Origin: Cloacibacillus porcorum
Lineage (GTDB): Bacteria > Synergistota > Synergistia > Synergistales > Synergistaceae
Length of the DNA: 64,000 nucleotides
Reading direction: 5' to 3'
Assembly (NCBI RefSeq): GCF_001701045.1
Contig: NZ_CP016757.1
Location: forward strand, 885,501-949,500
Numbering within the stretch: position 1 is the stretch's first letter; every line of letters begins with the position of its first letter. The position numbers were made by a program, and so were the translations under genes. The notes beneath the pieces are model-generated. The model saw only the letters and a program-made list of their open reading frames with translations, did not search any database and had not been told where the DNA came from. This document shows, in pieces, positions 41,693 through 51,229 of this stretch.

Positions 41693-42469
41693 TTAGAAGG
41701 CGGGAATGACACCCTTGGCCGACAGCTTCTCGTTGATGAACTTCTTCACCTCCGGTGAATTCAGCGCCTTCGCGAGCGCCTTTATCTTAGCGCTGTCCTT
41801 GTCGCCGCTGCGGCAGGCGAGCACGACGGCGTAGGGGGAGTCCTTCGACTCAAGCGCGAGGGCGTCTTTCGAGGGGTTGAGCCCCGCGTCGACGGCGAAG
41901 TTCATGTTGATGACGGAGATTGTCGTGTCGGGAAGTGTGCGCGGCAGCTGCGGCGCTTCAAGCTCCCTTATCTTAAGCTTCTTGGGGTTTTCAACGATGT
42001 CGGCGGCGGTCAGCTTGTTGCCGGGCTTCATCTTGAGCAGCCCTTCGCGCTCAAGCAGCTTGTAGGCGCGGAAGCCGTTTGTCGGGTCGTTGGGAACGGC
42101 GACTACCGACTTTTCTTTAACGTCTTTCAGCGACGTTATTTTTTGCGAGTAGATGCCGATGGGGAGCAGGTGGACCTTTACGAGCGGCACGATGTCAAGC
42201 TTTTTTTCGCTCTTCATGTTCTCAAGATAGGGGATGTGCTGGAAGAAATTGGCGTCGAGGCTCTTGTCCTCCAATGCGAAGTTCGGCTGCACGAAGTCGG
42301 TGAATTCTTTGATATCCAGTTTGTAGCCCTGTTTTGCCAGCACCTCTTTGGCGACGTCCGCGATCTCTTTCGCGGGGAAGGGGGTGACTCCGAGGACGAT
42401 CTTTTCCGCCGCGAAGGCGGATGACGAGAGTACGAGCAATGCTATGGCCGCAAGAATTATTTTTTTCAC
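41693..42469 (-). CDS. metQ: MetQ/NlpA-family methionine-binding protein
   Basis: A 258-residue substrate-binding protein of the methionine ABC family: signal peptide (residues 1-20), then VTPFPAKEIADVAKEVL, DANFFQHIPYLENM, VAVPNDPTNGFRAYKLLEREGL and LPDTTISVINMNFAVDAGL. The usual lipobox Cys is absent (SSSAFAAEK), so it is probably a free periplasmic protein. No metN or metI lies next to it. It follows a Met-rich leader peptide and terminator that would link expression to methionine supply. Confidence 0.9.
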   Translation of the reverse strand: MKKIILAAIALLVLSSSAFAAEKIVLGVTPFPAKEIADVAKEVLAKQGYKLDIKEFTDFVQPNFALEDKSLDANFFQHIPYLENMKSEKKLDIVPLVKVHLLPIGIYSQKITSLKDVKEKSVVAVPNDPTNGFRAYKLLEREGLLKMKPGNKLTAADIVENPKKLKIRELEAPQLPRTLPDTTISVINMNFAVDAGLNPSKDALALESKDSPYAVVLACRSGDKDSAKIKALAKALNSPEVKKFINEKLSAKGVIPAF

Positions 42470-42571
42470 AGTGATACCTCCAGTAGTTTTATATATTCAT
42501 AATTAAAAATTGCCTGCTGTCTTTTGACCAGTCTCTTATCTCCTCTCCCGTAAATTTTTCAAAAGACATAA

Positions 42572-42606
42572 AAAAGACCGGACCCGCAGCGGCGGACCCG
42601 GTCCTG
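42572..42606 (-). terminator. attenuator terminator of metQ
   Basis: On the minus strand GACCGGGTCCGC and GCGGGTCCGGTC form a 12-bp stem (two G-U pairs) with a four-base loop, followed by six T. It sits between the leader peptide and metQ. The 3' arm sequence GCGGGTCC also occurs inside the leader ORF, allowing an alternative pairing. Confidence 0.85.
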
Positions 42607-42624
42607 TAATGACAACGCGCGTAC

Positions 42625-42708
42625 TTAAGCGCCGGTCAGTTCAGGAGAGGACCCGCAGTGAGCGCACATCATCATGTACATTATCGAAATATGGCTTGCT
42701 GAATACAC
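42625..42708 (-). CDS. methionine-rich leader peptide of metQ
   Basis: A 27-codon ORF starting GTG at 42708, six bases after a strong AAGGAGG site. Its codons 10-15 read ATG TAC ATG ATG ATG TGC: four Met in five codons, then Cys. Codons 18-20 (TGC GGG TCC) contain the bases that can pair with the 5' arm of the terminator. A ribosome stalled for lack of Met-tRNA would leave this segment free to form an antiterminator; fast translation would cover it and allow termination. The peptide itself probably has no function. Confidence 0.8.
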   Translation of the reverse strand: MYSASHISIMYMMMCAHCGSSPELTGA

Positions 42709-42759
42709 GGCGTTTCCTCCTTCCCTCCAAAATAGGCGCTGAAAAATCATTGGTGAGAT

Positions 42760-42787
42760 TTTATACTCATCAGCCGAATAATGTCAA
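42760..42787 (-). promoter_or_regulatory. promoter of the metQ leader
   Basis: TTGACA (42787-42782), a 16-base spacer and TATAAA (42765-42760) on the minus strand, about 50 bases upstream of the leader ORF. Confidence 0.75.
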
Positions 42788-43162
42788 GTACGCCGTTGAT
42801 TATTTCCGGGCAGCGCGTCAGTCCCCTAACAGAAACATTGAGCAGCCCGCGCTGCCGGGCGGCGGCATTTTTCGCTCTCACATGGCAGTGACAGACTGCG
42901 GTGAACATTTACAGGGGGGAAAGCGCGTGATTTTTTAATATCTCTAAGGTAATTTACGGCGAACGTTGTGAAAGCGCTAAAAATGGCGCTGCCCGGCGGC
43001 ACGGGCGTTGGCGGCTGGCTTTCATTTGTTTGTCCCGATGATTATTTTGACAGATTGCCGTTAAAAGTATTTTTACGAAAAAATACTAGGTACACAATGC
43101 TGTGCCTGAAAACTGAATTTGTATTATAATAAAAAAAGTTATAGAGAAATTGGAGTGTTTTT
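42788..43162. other. intergenic region without a gene
   Basis: Between the metQ promoter and the L,D-transpeptidase gene I see no coding sequence. It contains a short AT palindrome GTATTTTT-ACG-AAAAAATAC (43067-43086) and a TATAAT at 43125-43130 that may be the -10 of the downstream gene. Confidence 0.4.
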
Positions 43163-43699
43163 ATGAAAAGGATATTCATCACCGCGTTAGTTTTTATCTT
43201 CGTCAGCGCGGCCGCGGCCTGCGCGGCGGCTCCCTGGTCGCCGAAGGCGGGGGAGTACTGGATCAAGATCAACAAGCAGCAGCTGAGGCTCACGCTCTTT
43301 AAGGGCGGCGAGGTCGTGAAGAGCTGGCCCGTCTCGGTCGGCAAGGGGCGCGGCAAGACCAAGACCTCGCGTATGGACCTCATCACGCCGACGGGAACCT
43401 TTACGATCTACCGGGTGATCCCCGACGCCACGAAGCTGGTCTTTGACCCCGCCTGGTTCAACGAGCCCGGAGAGGCCGCTCCCGGAGCCTACGGTTCGAA
43501 GCTGATCTCCTTTTACAACAAATGGCAGATCGCGATCCACGGCACGAACAACCCCGGCTCTGTCGGGCGCTGGGCGACACACGGCTGCGTCAGGCTCAAG
43601 AATCCCGATATCGAGGATCTCGTCACCTATGTCAAGCCGAAGATGCGGGTCGTGATCGTTGACGGCGACGATATGCCTTTTTCAAAGGAGACTATCTGA
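43163..43699 (+). CDS. exported L,D-transpeptidase (YkuD domain)
   Basis: A 178-residue secreted enzyme. A signal peptide (residues 1-22) is followed by a YkuD domain with the catalytic signature IAIHGTNNPGSVGRWATHGCVRLKN; the nucleophile is the Cys of THGC (about residue 149) and the His residues complete the site. It forms 3-3 peptidoglycan cross-links or anchors proteins to the wall. It appears to be a single-gene unit. Confidence 0.93.
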   Translation: MKRIFITALVFIFVSAAAACAAAPWSPKAGEYWIKINKQQLRLTLFKGGEVVKSWPVSVGKGRGKTKTSRMDLITPTGTFTIYRVIPDATKLVFDPAWFNEPGEAAPGAYGSKLISFYNKWQIAIHGTNNPGSVGRWATHGCVRLKNPDIEDLVTYVKPKMRVVIVDGDDMPFSKETI

Positions 43700-43768
43700 A
43701 CGGCGAATGACGGGTAATGAATTGGTGTAAGCGCGAGTTTTAATGCAGAATCATCGAAGGGAGGCGGT

Positions 43769-44005
43769 ATGCCCATGAGCCGCGCATTTGTGAAAGAGGA
43801 TGACGGAGAACGCGGAAACACCGTCGCCGATATACAGTTCCGCGAGGCGAAGGTCGAGTGGCTCAAGATACAGGAGAAAAAGCTCGACACGCTGCTGAAC
43901 GACCCAAAGTCCAAGAAGATAAAGCCGGAGACGCTCGCCCGCTGGATAAAGGAGACCGAGGCCGACATCGCAAAGACGAAAAAGGAGCTTGGATACGAGG
44001 GGTAA
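43769..44005 (+). CDS. small highly charged helical protein
   Basis: A 78-residue protein with no recognised domain. It is very rich in Lys and Glu and is predicted to be one or two long helices (DIQFREAKVEWLKIQEKKLDTLL, ARWIKETEADIAKTKKEL). GGGAGG lies upstream; the start may be ATG 43769 or 43775. A bidirectional terminator follows. Function unknown. Confidence 0.6.
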   Translation: MPMSRAFVKEDDGERGNTVADIQFREAKVEWLKIQEKKLDTLLNDPKSKKIKPETLARWIKETEADIAKTKKELGYEG

Positions 44006-44026
44006 AGGGTAAATTGACAAACGACA

Positions 44027-44058
44027 AAACTCCCGCCGTTTTATTGGCGGGAGTTTTT
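44027..44058. terminator. bidirectional intrinsic terminator
   Basis: AAAACTCCCGCC and GGCGGGAGTTTTT form a 12-bp stem with T-runs on both strands, between the small charged protein and the convergent FAD oxidase gene. Confidence 0.85.
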
Positions 44059-44089
44059 CATGTCTTTATGCGGCCGGAGCCGTGCGATT

Positions 44090-45520
44090 TTATCTTTCCC
44101 AGTCCACGAGCTTTCCGGGGTTGAGGATGTTCCGTGGGTCGAAGGCGAGCTTCACGCGCTTTATCAGCTCAAGCTGTGCCTCGTCGAGGAAGAACTTCAT
44201 GTAGCCTTTGCGCTTGAAGCCGATGCCATGTTCGCCGGAGAGGGTGCCGCCCATCTTGATTAGTTCGGCGTAGATACGTTCCTGCGCGGCGTGCAGCCGT
44301 TCGTGCCAGTCGGCGCAGTCGGGGGAGATGATCGTGCAGTGCATGTTGCCGTCGCCCGCGTGGCCGTAGGCTATCCATTCGAGGCCGTCGGCCTCGGCCT
44401 TTTCGCGGATCATCTCAAGCAGCCGCGGCACCATCGCGGTGGGGACGGCGAGATCCTCTTTCGTGTAACGGCTGTAGAAGAACGATACGGCCTCCGGCAC
44501 CGATTTGCGGGCCTGCCAGATGCGGTCTTTCGTGCTGCGGGTATCGGCGACGTAGACCTCGACGGCCCCGTGTTTCTGGGATAGTTTGCCGATCTCCTCG
44601 AACTCCTTTTCGATGAGGTCGGCGTCGTTGTTTTCCAGCTGGATGATGAGGGCCGCGCCCGCATTTCCCGCGGGGACCTCCGTGTTGAGGTATTTTTCCG
44701 CTAGCTTCAGCGCCTTATGGTCGAGGAATTCTATTGACGCGGGGATGAGGCCGCCCTCGGTGATGATGCGCGGCACGAAGTCGATCGCGCTTTGCGTGTC
44801 TGGGAAGGCGGCGAGCAGATCGACGGAGTGGCGCGGCAGCGGCATCAGCTTGAGCACCGCCTTGGTGATGATCCCGAGTATGCCCTCGGAGCCGGCCATA
44901 AGGTGGACGAAGTCCAGCCCCGTTACGTCTTTGCGGCGTTTGCCGCCGAACCAGGTGACGGAGCCGTCCGGGAGCACCACTTCAAGGGCGAGCAGCTGTG
45001 CGCCGGTCGCGCCGTATTTTATCACCTTGTTGCCGCCGGCGTTTTCGGCGATATTGCCGCCGATGAAGGAGGCGTCGCCGCTGCAGGGGTCTCCCGCGTA
45101 GAGCAGGCCGTGCTGCGCCGCCATGCGGCTGATCTCCGCCGTTACGACGCCGGGCTCGGTGGTGATGGTGAGGTTTTCCTCGTCGAGTTCGAGGATGCGG
45201 TTCATCTTTTCAAAGCTCATGACGATGCCGCCCCAGGCGGGGAGCGCACCGCCGGAGAGCCCGGTGCCAGCGCCGCGCGGCGTTACGGGGATTTTATGTT
45301 CATAGGCGATTTTCATTATTTCAGAGACGTGTTCGGTGCTTTCGGGGAAGAGGAGCAGCTCCGCGGTATATTTTTTGTCGTAGGCGTTCTGCGGCACCTC
45401 GTCGTGCGAGTAGGCCTCTAGTTTTTCTTCGTCCGCGCAGACGTTGTGCGCGCCTATTTTTTCTTTAAGGGCCGCGGTGATTTCCGCCGTAATTTTATTG
45501 TAAGAAAAGATATCGTTCAT
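44090..45520 (-). CDS. GlcD-type FAD-linked 2-hydroxyacid dehydrogenase
   Basis: A 476-residue flavoprotein with an N-terminal PCMH FAD-binding domain (PVTPRGAGTGLSGGALP, then YAGDPCSGDASFIGGNIAENAGG) and a C-terminal FAD-oxidase domain (AYGHAGDGNMHC, GEHGIGFKRKGYM). Relatives oxidise glycolate, D-lactate or 2-hydroxyglutarate. No GlcE/GlcF-type Fe-S partner is adjacent. GGAGG lies seven bases before ATG 45520. In an amino-acid fermenter a hydroxyacid intermediate is a likely substrate. Confidence 0.88.
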   Translation of the reverse strand: MNDIFSYNKITAEITAALKEKIGAHNVCADEEKLEAYSHDEVPQNAYDKKYTAELLLFPESTEHVSEIMKIAYEHKIPVTPRGAGTGLSGGALPAWGGIVMSFEKMNRILELDEENLTITTEPGVVTAEISRMAAQHGLLYAGDPCSGDASFIGGNIAENAGGNKVIKYGATGAQLLALEVVLPDGSVTWFGGKRRKDVTGLDFVHLMAGSEGILGIITKAVLKLMPLPRHSVDLLAAFPDTQSAIDFVPRIITEGGLIPASIEFLDHKALKLAEKYLNTEVPAGNAGAALIIQLENNDADLIEKEFEEIGKLSQKHGAVEVYVADTRSTKDRIWQARKSVPEAVSFFYSRYTKEDLAVPTAMVPRLLEMIREKAEADGLEWIAYGHAGDGNMHCTIISPDCADWHERLHAAQERIYAELIKMGGTLSGEHGIGFKRKGYMKFFLDEAQLELIKRVKLAFDPRNILNPGKLVDWER

Positions 45521-45645
45521 TGACATACCTCCGAACCTAATATCAGGATATAATAACATAAAGGTGACGCCGGTTAAATCGCTTTGCACAGTCGATCTTC
45601 GACGTGTATGGTCGGCGGAACCTTGAGATGCTGGAGGCGATGAAC

Positions 45646-47577
<1,932 letters not shown>

Positions 47578-47753
47578 CGTTTCTTTCTGAGCTGAGGATA
47601 ATTTTTTCAGAATCGCGAAGGCCGGTTCCCGTGGGAGCCGGCTTTCGCAGTGTCGCGGCGGGTGGGGCCTCTTTTGCCTCTGTAGCCGGTATGTGATTTG
47701 CATGTATAATATAAAAATGTTGGTCTGATATCGTGTCATCGGAGGGGCTTTAT

Positions 47754-49310
47754 TTGTCTAGTTCACGCAGAAGCGGAGTTCTCTTGCATATATCGTCGCT
47801 GCCTGGCGGCTGGGGCGTAGGTGATTTCGGCTCCGGCGCCAGAAGGTTCGCGGATTTTCTCCAGGGAGCCGGTTTCACTATATGGCAGGTGCTGCCGCTC
47901 ACTCCGGTGCTTCCGGTCTTTGGCAATTCGCCGTACAGCAGTCCCTCCGCCTTCGCGGGTAATCCACTCTTCATAAGCCCCGAGGGGCTCTGCGAAGAGG
48001 GACTTGTTTCAATGAATGATATAACGGCGCGGGTTTTTCCCTCCGCGAGGGAGGCGGATTTTGCCGCGGCCGAACTTTGCCGCCGCGGGCTGCTCTCGCT
48101 TGCCTGGGAGAATTTTAACGCTCAGCCGGAGTCTTTCGCGGAGCTGCGCCGGGACTTTGAGTGTTTCCGCGCGGAGGAGAGCTGGTGGCTCCGTGATTAC
48201 GCCCTCTTTTCGATATTGAAGGAAAAAAACGGCGGCCGCTGCTGGACGGAATGGCCGCGTGAATTTTCCGCGCGCGTGACGGAGGCCCTGGCGGCCTTTG
48301 CCGCAGAGAACGGAGACGGCATCTCCTTTGTTGAATTTACACAATTTATCTTTTACCGTCAGCTGGCCGCTCTCGCCTCTTACTGCGCCGAGCGCGGCGT
48401 TACGCTGATGGGCGACCTGCCGATATATGTCGCCTGGGACAGCGCGGACGTTTGGTCCGCTCCCTCTCTTTTCGACCTTGATACTGACGGAGCGCCGCGC
48501 TGCGTCGCCGGCGTGCCGCCCGATTATTTCAGCCCCACCGGGCAGCGCTGGGGCAATCCCCTCTACAACTGGGAGGCGATGCGCGCCGACGGCTTCGCCT
48601 GGTGGCGCGGCAGGCTGTCACACAGCCTTAAATACTGCGGGCTGATGCGCGTCGACCACTTTCGGGGGCTGTGCGCCTACTGGGAGATACCCGCCTCCGA
48701 GCCGACGGCGCAGAACGGCTGCTGGCGTCCCGCGCTGGGGCGTGAGATGCTTGAGGCCTTTCACGCCGAGCGCGGCCTCTCCGCGGAGGAGCTGCCGCTC
48801 ATCGCCGAGGATCTGGGAATCATCACGGACGACGTGCGCGCGCTGATGGAGGATTTTTCCCTTCCTGGAATGAAGGTGCTGATGTTCGCCTTTGGCGGCG
48901 ACGTCGCGGATAACCCCTACGCGCCGCATAATATAAGGCCGCGCAGTGCCGTCTATACTGGGACGCATGACAACGATACCGCCGTCGGCTGGTGGCGCGG
49001 GAGTTCCACGGTGCGCGAGCGGATAAATTTTGCCGCCTATGCTGGGCAGGAGGTCACGCGGGAGAATGTGAGCCGCGTAATGGCGCATATGGCGCTCGCC
49101 TCCGTCGCGGAGATCGCGGTGCTGCCGGCGCAGGATATACTCGGCCTCGACGGCTCGTGCCGCATGAACAGGCCGGCGGAGGCGGCGGGCAACTGGGGCT
49201 GGCGGCTGCTTCCCGCGGAGCTTGATTCGCTTTTGCCAGGCTCGCATGGTTTTCCTGAAAAGCTAAGGTCTCTGAATATATTATATGGACGTTTTAAAGA
49301 GGTAAATTAA
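47754..49310 (+). CDS. malQ: 4-alpha-glucanotransferase
   Basis: A 518-residue GH77 enzyme: SGVLLHISSLPGGWGVGDFG, GDLPIYVAWDSADVW, the nucleophile region LMRVDHFRGL, the acid/base region LIAEDLGIITDDV and TGTHDNDTAVGWW. It transfers malto-oligosaccharide units. GGAGGGG lies six bases before TTG 47754, chosen over the GTG at 47733 that overlaps the ribosome site. The next gene starts right after the stop. Confidence 0.93.
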   Translation: MSSSRRSGVLLHISSLPGGWGVGDFGSGARRFADFLQGAGFTIWQVLPLTPVLPVFGNSPYSSPSAFAGNPLFISPEGLCEEGLVSMNDITARVFPSAREADFAAAELCRRGLLSLAWENFNAQPESFAELRRDFECFRAEESWWLRDYALFSILKEKNGGRCWTEWPREFSARVTEALAAFAAENGDGISFVEFTQFIFYRQLAALASYCAERGVTLMGDLPIYVAWDSADVWSAPSLFDLDTDGAPRCVAGVPPDYFSPTGQRWGNPLYNWEAMRADGFAWWRGRLSHSLKYCGLMRVDHFRGLCAYWEIPASEPTAQNGCWRPALGREMLEAFHAERGLSAEELPLIAEDLGIITDDVRALMEDFSLPGMKVLMFAFGGDVADNPYAPHNIRPRSAVYTGTHDNDTAVGWWRGSSTVRERINFAAYAGQEVTRENVSRVMAHMALASVAEIAVLPAQDILGLDGSCRMNRPAEAAGNWGWRLLPAELDSLLPGSHGFPEKLRSLNILYGRFKEVN

Positions 49311-51215
49311 ATGAATCTTCTTCTGAGTTCCAGGGCAGTCTACCGGGTGGCGGGGCGTGACTACCGCGAGCTGATCTTCTTCTCCTTTATGGCCGCCGCT
49401 CTCTTTTTCAAGTTCTATTTTCTTGAGTACGAAGTCTCGCGGCTCGTTGTGCGCGTGCCGCTCTCCGTCGCCGCCTCGGCGGCGATCGTAGCGATGTTCG
49501 TCCTCTTCGTTTCGCTCTTCTGGCGCCGGGGGCGGTTTGCGCTGGCGCTGCTGCTGGATTTTCTGCTGACGGCGCTGGTGATAACGGATATTCTGCACAT
49601 GCGCTATTATTCCGATCTCTTTACCTTCCATAATCTGGGGCTCTCGACCCAGGTCGGCGAGGTCTCGGAGTCTGTCTTCGCCCTCTTTTCAGTGAAGGAT
49701 CTGCTCTATTTTATTGACATTCCTCTGCTATTCGGCTATTTCAGGATATTTCGCCGCATCTCGGTGCATCCTTTTTTTCACCGTATCACCCTCCGGCGCT
49801 GTTTCTGGACGCTGCTGCTCTTTGCCGCCGCCGTCGCCGTGCTCTCCTTTCATATAAGGACCTATAATAAAAAGGTCCCCGGCGTGCTGCGTTCAATGTG
49901 GGACCGTCCAGCGGTCTGCAATAATGTCGGCGCGCTGACCTATCACGCGGTTGACAGCTGGAATACGCTGACCGACAGGGCCGCGCGCCCGAAGCTGTCG
50001 GCCTCCGAGCTGGAGGAGGTCAGGGACTGGTTTGGCGAAAATCTCGCGAGGCAGCGCCGCCCGCAGGGGGTATTCGGCGTCGCCAAAGGCAGGAATCTCA
50101 TCGTCATACAGGTTGAATCACTCCAGAGCTTCGTCATCGGCCTAAAGGTCGGCGGGCGCGAGGTGACGCCGAACCTCAACGCCTTTGCGAAGGAGGCTTC
50201 GCTGGCCTCCAACGTTTACAATCAGACCGGTTCAGGCAACAGCTCCGACGCGGAGTTCCTCGCGAACGCCGCGCTCTATCCGGCGGCCTCCGGCGTTGCC
50301 TATACACGTTTTGCCGGCAATCATTACGAGGCGTTTCCCAAGACGCTGCAGGACAACGGCTACCGCGTATTCGCGATGCACGGTGACCGCCCGGGCTTCT
50401 GGAACCGGGGACACATGTATCCCGCGCTTGGTTTTGAGAAATTTATCAGTAAGAAGGATTATGTAAACGACGAGTCTATCGGTATGGGGCTCAGTGATAA
50501 GAGTTTCTTCCGCCAGTCGCTGGAGATGCTCACTCAGGAGCGGCAGCCATTCTATTCCTTTATGGTGACGCTCACAAGCCATTACCCCTATAATTTCCCC
50601 AGGCTGATGGAACAGGCCGATTTCGATGCCGGCGAATACAAAGGTACGGTGGTAGGCAGCTACCTCGCCGCCATCCACTATCTTGACCGGGAGTTCGGAG
50701 TCTTTATCAAGGGATTGAAAAGCTCCGGCCTCTATGACCGGAGCGTTATCGCGCTCTACGGCGACCATAACGCCATCCCCCGCTGGGATTCCCCGACACT
50801 CTCGAAGCTGCTGGGGACAGATTTCACGAAGGACTATAATTGGCGCTATGTACAGCGCGTGCCCCTCATGATAAATGTTCCCGGTGTAAAGAGGCTCGTC
50901 TGGAACCGGAAGATGGCCTTGGGGCTTGTCAATCTTCCGCGCTCGCTGGCGCTGCTGTTGGGAATCGATTTCAACAGCGGTCTGGGGACAGACATCTTCG
51001 ACGATTCAGAGGCTCCGGTGATCTTCCGCAACGGCTCTTATGTGGCGGGGGAGATATTCGTCGAGCCCGCGAAGAAGAGCGCCGTCAACGTGAAGAGCGG
51101 AGAGCCCAAGGATTACGCGGCATATGCCGGGATGACGGAAAAGGTCAGAAAGATACTCGACGTCAGTGATAAGATATTGGAATATGATCTGATGCCCGAA
51201 CTCTATCGTAAATAG
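49311..51215 (+). CDS. LtaS-like membrane sulfatase-fold transferase (copy 1)
   Basis: A 634-residue protein with about five N-terminal membrane segments and an extracytoplasmic alkaline-phosphatase-fold domain. Metal and active-site landmarks are VIQVESLQSF, NQTGSGNSSDAEFLANAALYP and IALYGDHNAIP. LTA synthases carry a nucleophile Thr where this protein has Ser (GNSSD). Such enzymes move phosphoglycerol or phosphoethanolamine onto surface glycans. The ATG abuts the malQ stop, and a paralog follows. Confidence 0.88.
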   Translation: MNLLLSSRAVYRVAGRDYRELIFFSFMAAALFFKFYFLEYEVSRLVVRVPLSVAASAAIVAMFVLFVSLFWRRGRFALALLLDFLLTALVITDILHMRYYSDLFTFHNLGLSTQVGEVSESVFALFSVKDLLYFIDIPLLFGYFRIFRRISVHPFFHRITLRRCFWTLLLFAAAVAVLSFHIRTYNKKVPGVLRSMWDRPAVCNNVGALTYHAVDSWNTLTDRAARPKLSASELEEVRDWFGENLARQRRPQGVFGVAKGRNLIVIQVESLQSFVIGLKVGGREVTPNLNAFAKEASLASNVYNQTGSGNSSDAEFLANAALYPAASGVAYTRFAGNHYEAFPKTLQDNGYRVFAMHGDRPGFWNRGHMYPALGFEKFISKKDYVNDESIGMGLSDKSFFRQSLEMLTQERQPFYSFMVTLTSHYPYNFPRLMEQADFDAGEYKGTVVGSYLAAIHYLDREFGVFIKGLKSSGLYDRSVIALYGDHNAIPRWDSPTLSKLLGTDFTKDYNWRYVQRVPLMINVPGVKRLVWNRKMALGLVNLPRSLALLLGIDFNSGLGTDIFDDSEAPVIFRNGSYVAGEIFVEPAKKSAVNVKSGEPKDYAAYAGMTEKVRKILDVSDKILEYDLMPELYRK

Positions 51216-51229
51216 GTGATTGTTGACAG

